From Schizochytrium sp. TIO01 (Eukaryota; Sar; Bigyra; Thraustochytrida; Thraustochytriidae): a stretch of DNA of 64,000 nucleotides. Shown in pieces: positions 22,675 through 33,189 of this stretch. A program made the position numbers and the translations under genes. Positions within the stretch are counted from its first letter, which is position 1. Each line of letters opens with the position of its first letter. The stretch covers positions 5,269,483-5,333,482 of the forward strand of contig SMSO01000032.1 in the NCBI GenBank assembly GCA_004764695.1, given 5' to 3'. The notes below the pieces were generated by a model, which did no database searches, was not told the origin of the DNA, and saw only the letters and a list, made by a program, of their open reading frames with translations.

Positions 22675-25070
22675 GATGTTTTGATTACGAGCAAATTTAG
22701 AAACAGGTTTACTACGATTCTTTTCGAAACAAAATGCTAAATTGACGAATGAACCTATTTAGTCAACTGACAGGCAATTTCTTATTCTTCTTCCCCGTTT
22801 AGAGATGACGTTAAGATCGGGATGTACCTCCGCACCCAATTCTTTGTGCTTCTCGCCGCAGGCTGCTCCCGTTCAACGACTGGTCGAAGCCCTATCTAAG
22901 CTATGGGCTCTTTCTCTATCTTGTACTCGTCTATCTTGCTTTCCGAATCTTCGCTCCTTACGCAGACGTCAACTGAGTAGGATAAGCAGAGCAGAGCTCG
23001 TCAGCTGCCTACACGGGTCACCAACAAAGACCAGGACGCGGTTCTGCAACCGTACACCCCGCAACCACAGGTTGCTGCCTAAGCCTATCGGACTCGCGCG
23101 GACTGCGATCGCGGACTGCTTTGTTCTGAGCATTCGCTCACTCTTCTAAATGATTCTTCTCTTTCTCATTATCTCAAGTTCTATGCCAGATCCCTAAAGT
23201 ATCCGCTAACCAGTTCTAGTACTCTCATTCTTATTCACGAAAGCGCAAAGAGAAACTAAAGTTACTACCGAATAGGTAGGTACTCGTACCGCTAGTTTCT
23301 CGCTGTGGCATTCTGCAATTGCTGTCGTGGGCCCCAATGCAAGAAGCTGACTAGTGAGCGGTGTGGCTTCCGCTCCTTGTTCTGGTCTATGCGCTCCCTC
23401 TTAGGCTGCTGGATTGCCTCTGCATCGTGGTTCATGCATTGTTCCACAAGGTTGCAGGCCAAGTAGTTTATTTAGTATATTTTGGACGATGATACCCGTC
23501 ATCTTCTACTTCTATAGTAAACCGTATACTTTCGTGCCTAGTGATCTGTCGAGGACGATTTTAGTACGAATCAAAATACAAAATACAAAAGCCTGAGAGC
23601 CTAGTACGCACCTAATTGAATCAGTAGAACTTCTACCGTACTAAGGGAAAGGTTTAGCTGGACACTAGTATGAAAGCGTAGTATACGATAGGAATTCTAA
23701 ATAGGCAAAACTATTGGTTTAATTAAAAATGAAATAAAAGTGTTTTAAAAGTGTTTTAAATTAAAATTAACCAAAACATTTATCCCAACTATCTATAGAT
23801 TGTGCGAGTAAAACATCGCAGCAACAGTTGCGATCTGCACACCATTATATATAACGTACAAAGTAGGCAAAGCGTAACCTATCTCCATTAAACCAATGCA
23901 CTGCATTCAAGAGCCTCGGCTTAGTCGGACTTCAGCATCTGATCTCCAACGCGGCTTACCTTTAGAGAGGGAGTTCACAACAAAAACGAAGAAACAGATG
24001 CGCCCTTCTACCACAAACCCTAAGAGGTCTAGCTAGCTAATAAAAATACTTGTGCTAATGTAATTATCATAGAACAATAAACAATCGATGAATTGAATTG
24101 GTTAAGAGGATTGAGGTTCGACTAAAGTTTCTAATAGGTCTGATATATAGGCAGTAAATATTGTTCATTGATCTTTGATTTTTGACTCGAAGACGACTCC
24201 GCTCCGACCCAGCGCAGCTTCCTCCACATTGGCCAAAGCTAAAGCTGAAGGCCCTGGCCATTGCAAGCTCGACTGGCATCCGGTACGTGCAACCCTGGTT
24301 GTAAGCAGTGTGCGTAACGGGTTGCTTGCGCACGTGCTTCCTCTAGAGTTGGTACTCATCGGTTGTGGCGAAAGCCCAATTGGAGCGCAACTTGGACGAC
24401 GGGAACAGAGCGAAACTTGCAGGAAAGGCCAACTGCAAGCTCTGAATAAAACGGAAGAAGGCGCCTTTGTCGCGTGCTGCCACGTGTGATGAAAGGCCGA
24501 GGGCGACACTGATTGGTTTACTTCTGAGGCCCTTGTGTCTAACTTTCAGAAGGATCACAAGAGGGAACGAGATCCAAATCTCGAAGAATATATATTAAAG
24601 AAAACACACAAAAACTAGAATTTAGTGAACCACGCAAAGCATAATCACGCCAAAGGTATTGGCTATCAATCATTACACTGGATAGTGTTAAGCTAAGGCA
24701 GACCTTTTCTTTGATTGGCATCCTGCTCCTTCTACTTTGAGCACATTTATAGTCATTGTAATTGATTAGTGTGAGGAGAACTTGAAGAGAAAGGACAGAG
24801 CACGGAGGATTTCCTGTAATTTCTTCAGTTCCAAGTTGCCATTGCCTAAGTTTAAAACAAAACAAAAAGGTTGGCCTGACTTACTGAATTTCTGCGTTCG
24901 CTTCATTTTTGTTTTTCTTCGCCGGTGTTTAAAAAAAAATTGGAGTTGGGAGAAATCCACATCAGCTTTGGGGTATTTATTATTCCCTGGGCAAAATTGG
25001 ATATCCTCATTTTTCTTTATTTTGACTATTAAAGATTTGCAAAGGTAAAATCTGCGACAAGCCAAAGAGC
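22675..25070. other. Intergenic, 2.4 kb, between divergent genes
   Basis: Divergent 5' region of the sorting receptor and the glycosyltransferase. It contains a direct repeat of an 11-mer (aagtgttttaa, twice, near 23738-23760). Open frames at 22805-23149 and around 24067-24509 lie on overlapping strands and look non-coding. No RNA gene recognised. Confidence 0.55.
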
Positions 25071-26672
25071 ATGCACGAAAACATAACTTGGAGTGGCAGT
25101 CGCCAGCATGCACGGAGGAAAATATGGCTTGAGCGAGAGCTTACGAGAAGATCTGTGCGCGATACAGCAGCTCTGGCAATTCTGGCACTGTTTGCACTTT
25201 CTATAGGACACCCTTTGGTGATGGGAACATCATCACCATGGTACGTAGTGACTGCGGAATTAGCAGGGCTCATAGCGGTTGCAGCTCTTCTTATGAAAGG
25301 CATGGGATACCTCGCTGAGCCATACATCTATCGGCACGAAGCTGCTGGCCCACCATCTCGCTCAAGAGTTCCACAGAGGCTTACAATTCTTGCCCTTGGA
25401 ACCCGTGGTGATGTTGAGCCTTGTCTTGTTCTTGCAGCTGGGATACAAGAGCGACCTGGCATGGAGAATTTGCAAGTTGTAGTCTGCGGTCCAGCAATGT
25501 ACCAATGTCTTGCAGAACAATATGAAGTGGAGTACCGATCCTGTGGTGTAGATAGACTTGAAGTAACCGCAGCCTGGGCGCAAGCAAAAAACTTGCAAGA
25601 CTTTATTGTTCACGCAGCAGAAGCATACAGTGAGAAGTTCCAGGATATTGCAGATGCATTTTGGACTGTATGCTGTGAAAACCAAACTGATATTGTTGTA
25701 GCAAGTACATTCGCTGTCCACTTCGGCATCCACATCGCGGAGGCACTCAGCTGTCCGTTTTGGGCGCTCAAGTATGCGCCAGAAACACCCTCGGCCCAGA
25801 GCCCTCCGTTTGGGTGCACAACTTGGAAGACATTCCCTTTTAACTTGGGCATTGTTAACAAGAGCCGGCACTGGGCTCGTCTAATCATGGCGGTTCTGGC
25901 ATCTCAGAAGGTCAACTTTAGCGATAAGCAAAATAAGTTCCGAGAAGACAAGCTTCAACTGCCGGATATGTCTCTTGATATTCTCGAGCGTCTGGGATCA
26001 AAGCTGCATGTACTTTATGCCTATAGCCCAGCCTTGGTGAAGAGACCGGACGATTGGCCCAAAACCCATTACGTGACCGGATTTCTTCTTGATCAGCCTC
26101 GTGAGCTTTCACCTGCAGAAAAGAAATCGCTCACTCAGATTCGAGCCTTTGTCCAGCAGTCTAAGCAGCCACCCATTTGCGTATGCTTTGGAAGCATGCA
26201 CACAGCAACAGATGTTCATATCCTACAGACATGTGTTGAAGCAAGCAAGCTGGTAGGTCGACAGTGTATCATCGTTTCCTCGGTTCGCCTTGCAGAATAT
26301 GAGGCGGATCCTAAAGTCTTATGCGTCAGTGAAGTTCCGCATGACCATCTTTTCAGTTTGTGTCAGTGTGTCATTCACCACGGAGGAGCCGGAACAACAG
26401 CTCGCGCCTTGGTGCATGGGCTCCCTACTTTGATAATTCCTGTGTTGCAGTTTTACGATCAAGTAGGTTGGGCGATAAGTGTAGAGAATCAAGGTGCGGG
26501 GATTCATGTGCCAGCAAATAAGGTTTTTTTAGAGATCATCCAAAATTCTTTAATCAAATTACTCGACCCCGCGCAGGGCTACAAATCTCGGGCGGAACAG
26601 CTAGGGCGGCAATTCCACAACGAAGACGGCGTTGCCTTAGCCATACAATGCTTGTTTGGCTACTCAAGCTAG
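25071..26672 (+). CDS. Sterol 3-beta-glucosyltransferase-like UDP-glycosyltransferase (GT28/UGT type)
   Basis: 533 residues. The N-terminal domain begins about residue 104 with LTILALGTRGDVEPCLVLA, the GTRGDVxP signature of sterol and rhamnosyl glucosyltransferases, followed by FALKYAPETPS-type acceptor-region sequence. The donor-binding domain contains PICVCFGSM, then VPHDHLF, VIHHGGAGTTARALVHGLPT (HHGGAGTT) and VLQFYDQVGW, matching the UDP-sugar motif of UGT80/Atg26-like enzymes (HHGGxGTT, D-Q). They transfer glucose to the 3-OH of sterols. Before the catalytic part there are two hydrophobic stretches (about 27-45 and 55-80) that may anchor it to a membrane; there is no GRAM or PH domain as in fungal Atg26. 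The acceptor could instead be another lipid. Confidence 0.85.
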   Translation: MHENITWSGSRQHARRKIWLERELTRRSVRDTAALAILALFALSIGHPLVMGTSSPWYVVTAELAGLIAVAALLMKGMGYLAEPYIYRHEAAGPPSRSRVPQRLTILALGTRGDVEPCLVLAAGIQERPGMENLQVVVCGPAMYQCLAEQYEVEYRSCGVDRLEVTAAWAQAKNLQDFIVHAAEAYSEKFQDIADAFWTVCCENQTDIVVASTFAVHFGIHIAEALSCPFWALKYAPETPSAQSPPFGCTTWKTFPFNLGIVNKSRHWARLIMAVLASQKVNFSDKQNKFREDKLQLPDMSLDILERLGSKLHVLYAYSPALVKRPDDWPKTHYVTGFLLDQPRELSPAEKKSLTQIRAFVQQSKQPPICVCFGSMHTATDVHILQTCVEASKLVGRQCIIVSSVRLAEYEADPKVLCVSEVPHDHLFSLCQCVIHHGGAGTTARALVHGLPTLIIPVLQFYDQVGWAISVENQGAGIHVPANKVFLEIIQNSLIKLLDPAQGYKSRAEQLGRQFHNEDGVALAIQCLFGYSS

Positions 26673-27076
26673 GTTGGACGGGCATGGTGACAGAGCAAAA
26701 CTGCAATCAGTTCTTTTTAATAGAACCAATCTTCCGCAGCCAGTTTTGTGCAAGACAGTCTATTCACAGTGTAACGATATTCCTCATCGTTTCAATATCT
26801 TCATTACATTTGGAGGTGAAAGGGTGACATCTCTACTTTCAAATTTGTTTTCTTCTTTCATGCTAGCAGTAATTTTTCGGTAAAATATTTAACAGTGTCT
26901 CTCATGGAGTTTGGCCTCTTACATTGCTATGGTGTAACCCAAGCTTTAATTGACCTTGAAAAAAACAGCACTTTCACAAAGCACAAAAATGTAATACTTG
27001 TATTGCCACACAGCAACAGATTTAAAGAGCCTTCGCATTTTCAGACATTGTGTTATAAAAAATCAAAAGATGCGAG
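26673..27076. other. Intergenic, 404 bp, between convergent genes
   Basis: Shared 3' region, AT-rich. Short frames have no recognisable content. Confidence 0.6.
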
Positions 27077-28150
27077 TCACATCGCTTGGCGGGGTACTCC
27101 AATAGAGGCCTCATATTGCGAGATGAACTCGTCAAGCTGCTCGGTGTGTCCTCCCGTGGCAAGTCCTTTAGGGAGAGACTCAGGTCTTACGAGGTCAAAA
27201 ATGAGGATAATGCGCTCTTCGTCTGAGCCGTTAAAAGCCTTGTGCATCTTACTGTCATCAAAGACAAGAACGTCTCTTTCCTTATGGGGTTGGATCTCGC
27301 CTTCGACCCACATGCCGCAGCTGTTAGAGAATTTTTCCGTATTCGGCAAGACCAGAGGAAGGTGGCAGCGCAGCACATAATTAGCTAGATCTGCCCAGCC
27401 CTGGTGCGAGGAGAGTCGAGTACGTGGCCCAAGCCTTGAGAATAGCACAGTGCGCAAGCCGGGGATTTTATTCAAAAGACTCATTGTTTTAGGGCACGCG
27501 AGGCAGTTGCCTTCAATGAGCTTGGTCCTCTTGGAATCCCACGCTGGAAATGTATGCATGAGCGGGATCACTTTCCAGTCACCATTTTGATCATTCGCAG
27601 AGTACAGCTTATACTCGGGCCACGGACACCACCTTCCGCTCGTAAGAGTCTTCATTTCTTCGACAATATCATCGTAGTTGTCAATAAGGCCTTGGATCTC
27701 AGGGAAATACTCGCGCCAATCGTAGTATCTAGGCGCTACTTCATCCTCCTCGTCTGAGGAGATATCGCTGTCACTGAGCTCGTCCTCTTGCACATTCACA
27801 TTTTGAAGATCTGGATATTCAGTGGCCTCGGAGCTCGAGATTGTCGATGCGATCTTACCAACAGACGAAGAAGCCGCTCCTGCAGTGCTCCCGTCAGGGC
27901 CCTGCTGTGAATGGTCGCTCTTGTTTTTTTTGTTAGGCGAGGTAGTCTCATTAGACTTTGGCAAGCCGGCACTCAGCTGCAATTGGGCAAGGTACTCGAT
28001 GTAGGCAGCATACTCTTCGTCGTCCTCGTCAAAGTCTTCATGGTCCTCGAGGTCGCTACCGCCGACCCACTCCTCGTTGATCTGGCCGTCCCTGTAGATC
28101 CATTCTCCCCCATCCTCAGCGCTGGCTCCAGCCTGACTATTAAACTCCAT
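27077..28150 (-). CDS. Aspartyl/asparaginyl beta-hydroxylase-domain protein
   Basis: 357 residues from the first ATG (28150). The first ~150 are acidic and Ser-rich (DLEDHEDFDEDDEEYAAYIE; SDSDISSDEEDEV) and predicted disordered. The C-terminal half is an ASPH-type 2-oxoglutarate/Fe(II) dioxygenase domain: WKVIPLMHTFPAWDS, TVLFSRLGPRTRLSSHQGW (first metal His), LRCHLPLVLP, MWVEGEIQPHKERDVLVFDD and DSKMHKAFNGSDEERIILIF (second His, and the Arg that binds 2-oxoglutarate). The family hydroxylates Asp/Asn or related substrates. Unlike vertebrate ASPH there is no membrane anchor, signal peptide or TPR region, so the protein is probably soluble. Substrate unknown. Confidence 0.88.
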   Translation of the reverse strand: MEFNSQAGASAEDGGEWIYRDGQINEEWVGGSDLEDHEDFDEDDEEYAAYIEYLAQLQLSAGLPKSNETTSPNKKNKSDHSQQGPDGSTAGAASSSVGKIASTISSSEATEYPDLQNVNVQEDELSDSDISSDEEDEVAPRYYDWREYFPEIQGLIDNYDDIVEEMKTLTSGRWCPWPEYKLYSANDQNGDWKVIPLMHTFPAWDSKRTKLIEGNCLACPKTMSLLNKIPGLRTVLFSRLGPRTRLSSHQGWADLANYVLRCHLPLVLPNTEKFSNSCGMWVEGEIQPHKERDVLVFDDSKMHKAFNGSDEERIILIFDLVRPESLPKGLATGGHTEQLDEFISQYEASIGVPRQAM

Positions 28151-28980
28151 TCTATTGTAGCCTCCCTTGCGAGTCAGTGATCTTTGCAACGGGGACCTGC
28201 GCCCGGCGGCCCTGCTAGGCGTGTTCGAGAAGAGATGAACTTTGAGCTGGGAAACTGATTATGGATTGCCAAGTTGGTTTGTTAAACCTTACACATATAA
28301 AAGCGCTTTCCTTCTTCAACTTCTTCTCTTCTTCTTCTCCCTTATACTTCGTCCTTTTTCTTTTACATCACTCTCGCTATTTATTAGAAGCTACTCCTAC
28401 GAATCAATCCTTTCATGCGCCTTAAAGGAGTCCACTTAGACTCTGGCAACTTAGCACGGGAGAACTTCTTTCTCTTCGCGAGTATTAGGAATCTTCGCCG
28501 CTTCTTCAGCTTGTAGTATGGATGGCGCTTGAAGATGTCGGCTATCCTCGGAACAGATGTGTGAATTGCCGAGCGAAGGCATTTAGTGCCAGGTCGAGGG
28601 AGAGGATAATTATTTTCTTGAGACGTGCAGCGTGCGTGGCCAAGTCATTAAAACAGCTGAAGAAGTCTTGGAGTTGCATGGTTTTCTAAATTCGGCTTCT
28701 AAAACGATCTATTAGATTCTCCACGGCCATGGAAAGGAATTGAGGAGAGCGAGTTTAAAACGCAAGATTATTGAATTGATACAGCAAGTAAGAGAGGAAG
28801 GTAGTGTAACTTATTACGATAGGCTGGTGAAATGAATTCTTGTGTTTCACTCGCAGTTGAGGCATGTTTGCAGAACACCAAGGAATCAACTTTACATTCA
28901 AAGCTTTCAATAAGTGGAAACGGATGTTTTCAGGCAAACGAAACTGATGCTTTGCTTCATCTTTCAAACAGTACCTTTAA

Positions 28981-29013
28981 ATAATTAATTAATAATTAAT
29001 TAATAATTAATTA
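28981..29013. repeat. Three perfect tandem copies of an 11-bp AT-only unit
   Basis: ataattaatta repeated three times without a mismatch, ending 32 bp before the ATG at 29046. Each unit contains the palindrome aattaatt. Confidence 0.95.
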
Positions 29014-29045
29014 AAAGTTAGTGACCTTGTGAGAATCGGAATAGA

Positions 29046-29271
29046 ATGGAAACTTCTTCTCCAAAAGAACAGCGCAACAACAATGATCGTACTTCAAATG
29101 CTCTAGAACACTCATTTAAGGTAAGTAGAGCAGCCTGATAGAAAAAACCAGAAACAAAAAACTATTGAGCATCTTCAACATTGCTTTCTAGCGTATATGC
29201 ATATCTCTTGAAGGTACGTTGCACTGCAACTAATCTCTTTCATTTATATGTGCTTAGTTGCTGTGATATAA
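29046..29271 (+). CDS. Possible tiny spliced ORF (36 codons, two short introns)
   Basis: ATG at 29046 opens 25 codons (METSSPKEQRNNNDRTSNAL...) ending exactly at a consensus donor, AAG|gtaagt (29120/29121). Intron 1 (29121-29191, 71 nt) ends ttgctttctag. Exon 2 (29192-29213, 22 nt) reads RICISLE and ends AAG|gtacgt. Intron 2 (29214-29257, 44 nt) has a branch-like ctaat and ends tgtgcttag. The frame continues for four codons to TAA at 29269-29271. Both introns look better than chance and keep the frame, but the 36-residue product matches nothing I know. It could instead be a spliced non-coding RNA or the 5' end of an alternatively spliced gene. Confidence 0.3.
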
Positions 29272-30119
29272 AATCCCATAAAATTATTCCCCTGATCGAT
29301 ATGTTTGGGATTATTATTCTTGTCGTTCATAAAAGGTGTGACACAACACGTCAGCTATAGACTAAAGAATGATAGTTTAATGCAACACGTATATGTTGCC
29401 CTACCATACTTGCAGAAGTAAACTACAGAATGGAGCAGGCATGCGTTATACATGGAAAAACAAACTTCGTGATTTAAAAAAGCGTACATGATAATGATTA
29501 AGCAAAAAACTACATTGACCACAACAGATCTCCTCTGCAGTAAGTGTGGTGTGTTACTAGATCCTAGAACAAAGTTGTGTAGTGGCAGGCACACAGAGAC
29601 CCTTGGACTTTAAAGATGCGATAGTCTTGCAACCGATCAAGTGATAGAACGGCGCCCCAACGAAACTATTCGTCAAGGAGAGCTTAAGCAAACAGACCGA
29701 CCGACTTTTATCCTTCAGGTTTGTCTCAGAAGCCCCACAAGATTGTTTGCAGAGACCGAGTTTCTGAAAACGCAATAAGGGGTTATAATATGACCAAGAA
29801 GAGTCGTGGGAAGCAAGGAATAGTGACCCTTATGGGGTTTTACTAGTAGGGACTTGTGGCCGACAGGAAGACATGCATGCATGCAGGCAGGCAGAGATGT
29901 TCATGGGACAAAGGACGACTTAAAACAAATAATATTGTACCAATCAACGAGGAAACGGGCGATAAACACATCCAAAAAACTCACCCCTTCCCTTCACTTG
30001 AGCTCCAGTCAGCGGGGTTTTCGTCTGATTAGCAAATTGCTCTAAAAGCGAACGACTGAGTTGGTATAAGTGCGTGGCTGAGTGACATAATTGACTGACT
30101 GAGTAGGTTGTGTGAAAAT

Positions 30120-31061
30120 CTACTTGATCTGCGCTGAGGATGTAGCAGGCGTAAGGAATTTCTCATACAGCGTCCAGGTAATAGCCATATTAAGCGGTCT
30201 TCTCAATAGGCGCGGCCCAAGACCTTGGCCAAAACCAGCCAAGCCTCGAGTTCGCCAAACCGACATTGCTCCCTCGTACAGCGAAAGGTCGTTGTTCAGT
30301 TGCAGCGTAGTCCTGAGCACGTCAAATGGTTGAGAGATAACCGTCGCTACCACTGCAGCCAGTCCCGCCGCTGCTAAGTTTACGAGCGTCTGCGAGACCT
30401 CCACGTCCGCGGCCGCCGCCAAACTTCTGAATCGCGGCTGGAAAACCGACTTATAAAACATCAAATACAGCCCCGTCGAAGGAATATCTCTCACAAGTGT
30501 CGGTACAAGCCCTCGAAACAACCCTGGCACGCCTTCTTCACGCGCAATACGAGCCAGCATATTGCCAACACCAGGCACATGCACGTCTCTTGTGTACTCA
30601 TACCGCGTCTTGACTACTCCCAGTGGGCAAAGCAAGGTTCCGGCTACAGACCGTGCCAGAGCACCCTCAAGGAACACTGTGAGCTTAGGGGCGGCGTAAT
30701 CGTCTCCACGACGACCTTGAACGACGTCAAGGATGGAGAAAAAGACACCAGGGCCGATTGCAGCGCGCATGAGCGTGGGTTTGAGGCCACGCCAGAGGCC
30801 AGCCACGCCGTGGTCAGCGATGATGCCACGAAAGGCCTCACGCGTGGAGACACGGCCAGTGGTGACTGGACCGACAAGGTCAGGACTTCCGGTGGTGACA
30901 ACACCTTGCTGGCGCGTTTTGAGAACATCGAGAGGCTGCAGAAGAATAGCAGCAGCCGACCCGCTCATGGCACCCTTGTAAAAGGCCTCCAAGACGCCGC
31001 CATGCTTAGCCTGTACGCTAGAGGCAGAGGGCGCAGCGGAGGCAGCGGCAGAGGAAGACAT
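30120..31061 (-). CDS. SLC25A38: Mitochondrial glycine carrier, SLC25A38/Hem25 family
   Basis: 313 residues, the usual carrier length, with three repeats and six membrane spans. Carrier signatures: LLQPLDVLKTRQQG in repeat 1, LLCPLGVVKTRYEY in repeat 2 and ISQPFDVLRTTLQL in repeat 3. The second signature lacks the usual acidic residue, as in SLC25A38 (PITVIKTRYE), and the following GLVPTLVRDIPSTGLYLMFY is close to the human protein's TLLRDAPFSGIYLMFY block, which makes the subfamily call specific. SLC25A38/Hem25 imports glycine into mitochondria for 5-aminolevulinate synthesis, the first step of haem formation by the Shemin route. An Ala/Ser-rich N-terminus of about 25 residues precedes the first repeat. 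Single exon. Confidence 0.9.
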   Translation of the reverse strand: MSSSAAASAAPSASSVQAKHGGVLEAFYKGAMSGSAAAILLQPLDVLKTRQQGVVTTGSPDLVGPVTTGRVSTREAFRGIIADHGVAGLWRGLKPTLMRAAIGPGVFFSILDVVQGRRGDDYAAPKLTVFLEGALARSVAGTLLCPLGVVKTRYEYTRDVHVPGVGNMLARIAREEGVPGLFRGLVPTLVRDIPSTGLYLMFYKSVFQPRFRSLAAAADVEVSQTLVNLAAAGLAAVVATVISQPFDVLRTTLQLNNDLSLYEGAMSVWRTRGLAGFGQGLGPRLLRRPLNMAITWTLYEKFLTPATSSAQIK

Positions 31062-32272
31062 GGCGGGAAAGCAGGGGGTTGTCTGGCTCAGCTACCTGGC
31101 TGCCGCACCTCGATCTGACTGGCTGCTGGCGAGGAGTACGGAACTGCTTGCCTGCCCGACAGGGAATCACGAGCCGAGGGAATGGCGAAAGAGAAAAGCC
31201 ACGCAAAACTTTTAAATTACAAATGGTGCAAATGTAATGGGGTTTGGAGTAAACATCTCACTATAGATGGTCCAGTACTATAGCGTATAACTAACCAAAT
31301 CTATGGCAGAGTCAGCATTTTTTCCGAAATAAATAAGTAATATCCGGCGTCGATGGACGAAGAACCTTGGAATCAAAACCTAGTACCACGGATGACAAAG
31401 CGGCACGAAGTAGGCCTGCAGGATGGCCTTCTCACAGTCAGTCCCTTAGCTCAATTGGCCACCCCAAGAAAGATGCGGGAGAACGTGCCTCACAGGCACG
31501 GAAGTTCTAGTGCTACCAAACATAAATATTTACCTTTAGTAAGATGATCGCAAAAGGTTGCGCGCTCCATCAGGCAAGGCGAGGAACTTGCTGTCAGTAT
31601 ACACGACACCAAATGATAATATAAACTGCTGCACCACCCCTTGCCTCTTTTCGAATGAAGGGTTGGGCTCACGGCAGACGTTTCGCTAGGCGCAAAGAAA
31701 GCAGGAAAGACAAGCGGCCCGCGGCTTCAGCGGCCAAAGAACTGGCTCACTAACCAAGCCGCCAACTGATGCTTCTACCTGGAGCTCCGCAACAGGCCGC
31801 AGGAAGCTGTCGGAGACCGACCCGATGCGAGGTCGGCCATTGGAAGACGCTCGCCCGATTCTATATACGCCCCCTACCTGCCAAGAACCACAGCGGTGAG
31901 CCACTGCAAGGATTTGATAGGAATCAGAGGAGCTGATTCATGATGATATTGTACAAACAATCAACAAAAAGAAGTCATCTGTGTCAAAAGTGACTTCGAG
32001 GACCCCGCAGTATGTATGGGTGTGTACCGTGTTTGTTTTTATTTAATATGACATATGGAAACTATGATAGCACTTAATGAGGCAAGAACCGAGATCCAAG
32101 CGACTTGTGAAGACAAATTGGGGAATAGATGAAAGCTAATTTATAGACCTTGGGCAACTAGACATGAGACCAGTTTATAGATATTTGCAAAATCAGGCGG
32201 ACCGCGATGGCTATGCGCTGGAGGCTGGAGAGCAGAGGTTACTCGTTCACTGTCTTGGGTAGTCTGACTGAT

Positions 32273-32476
32273 TTAGTGCTTGTTGACGGAGTCAGAAGGG
32301 CCGTGGGAGTTGGCGTTGTGGCCGCAAGTGCAGGTGTTGGTGGAGTTCTGCGTAAGGCACTTGTCGCAGTGGGCGTTACTTCCGTTGTGGCGCTCGCAAG
32401 TGGGACCACCCTGGGATCCAACAGTCTTAGAGGTGTCAGGGAAATAGTCCTTGCAGTCACACTTGGTGCACGTCAT
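32273..32476 (-). CDS. Small Cys/His-rich protein (67 aa), possible zinc knuckle
   Basis: An ATG-started 67-residue frame beginning MTCTKCDCKDYFPDTSK and later containing CERH, HCDKC and CTCGHNANSHGP. Nine Cys and several His in so short a protein, spaced CxxCxC...CxxH...CxxC...CxCGHxxxxH, suggest metal binding. The pattern resembles the loose CxCxxFxP...CxxCgHxxxxH motif I know from unannotated protist proteins. No signal peptide or membrane span. The overlapping opposite-strand frame is hydrophobic and probably a shadow. Function unknown; it may be complete, since start and stop fit the Cys-rich block closely. Confidence 0.5.
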   Translation of the reverse strand: MTCTKCDCKDYFPDTSKTVGSQGGPTCERHNGSNAHCDKCLTQNSTNTCTCGHNANSHGPSDSVNKH

Positions 32477-33000
32477 CTTGCTTGAAGTTTTAGGCTTGCT
32501 TTTACTTTTCTAGGTTGGTTGTGCTTGGGATCTTCGAAGTTGCGGGTTTGCACTGACAGCGTGGCGCCCGGGCGGGGATCTCTGCGCCTTTGAGCCCAAC
32601 TTCGAGATCGCCAAGGTCAAATGTCGGAAATCCGGATGGAATGCGGCAGCGCTTCAGCATAGCTTCAACTCGAAGAATTCACGAGAGGCTCTCCAAACCG
32701 TTGGAGAGGCCCTGCGAAACCATGCGAGAACGCGCAACCCGTGGATAAGCATCGCTTGAAAAAGGTCTGCAGCTGTCCTGGTCCACTCATACGCGTCCAT
32801 ACAAGGTACCATTAAAAATAATGATAATGATCACTGCACCATGAAAACCCCCCGCTAAGTGGACCCGCTCAAGATGCGCAAAGACAGAGGCAGTGTGTCT
32901 TATACACTATCAACCGTGTTGGATACAGTAAGCAGATGCCCCATGAAGCATGATCTTTACACAAGTTATTTTGCATTTGTTTATTGAATATATCTATATT

Positions 33001-33189
33001 CTAATCTTCATCATCGCTACATGTCGATAGGCCGCCCAGCGTGAAAACAATAGAGGCAATGCAAGCAAGATAGTTGACGGCAAAGGCAGCGTCTGGAAGA
33101 GACTGTCCCTGCAAAAGTTGCGTTTTACAACTGCAAAGGCGCGTCCACCTTGAAGTTGATTCTTTCTCGGCATGACATGTGATGCACAT
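33001..33189 (-). CDS. Possible small membrane-protein exon (62 aa)
   Basis: The frame starts at ATG 33189 (MCITCHAEKES), has scattered Cys, then AAFAVNYLACIASIVFTLGG, a plausible membrane span, and ends in an acidic tail (TCSDDED). The open frame extends upstream without an ATG, so this may be the last exon of a spliced gene. No family recognised. Confidence 0.25.
   Translation of the reverse strand: MCITCHAEKESTSRWTRLCSCKTQLLQGQSLPDAAFAVNYLACIASIVFTLGGLSTCSDDED

Larger units (their letters stand above)
28151..30119. other. Intergenic, 2.0 kb
   Basis: 5' flank of the hydroxylase-domain gene and 3' flank of the glycine carrier. Holds an 11-bp tandem repeat (28981-29013) and a possible tiny spliced ORF (29046-29271). 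A short atgcatgcatgcaggcaggcag run lies near 29871-29892. Nothing else recognised. Confidence 0.55.

Noticed and set aside
24067-24509. Overlapping 90-115-codon frames on both strands
   Set aside because: No domain, both strands equally open, composition not protein-like.
28981-29013. CRISPR-like short repeat
   Set aside because: Units abut with no spacers, and the context is eukaryotic.
31446-31530. tRNA-like start (cccttagctcaattgg)
   Set aside because: Looks like a D-arm, but no matching acceptor stem, anticodon arm or GTTCRANNC T-loop follows.
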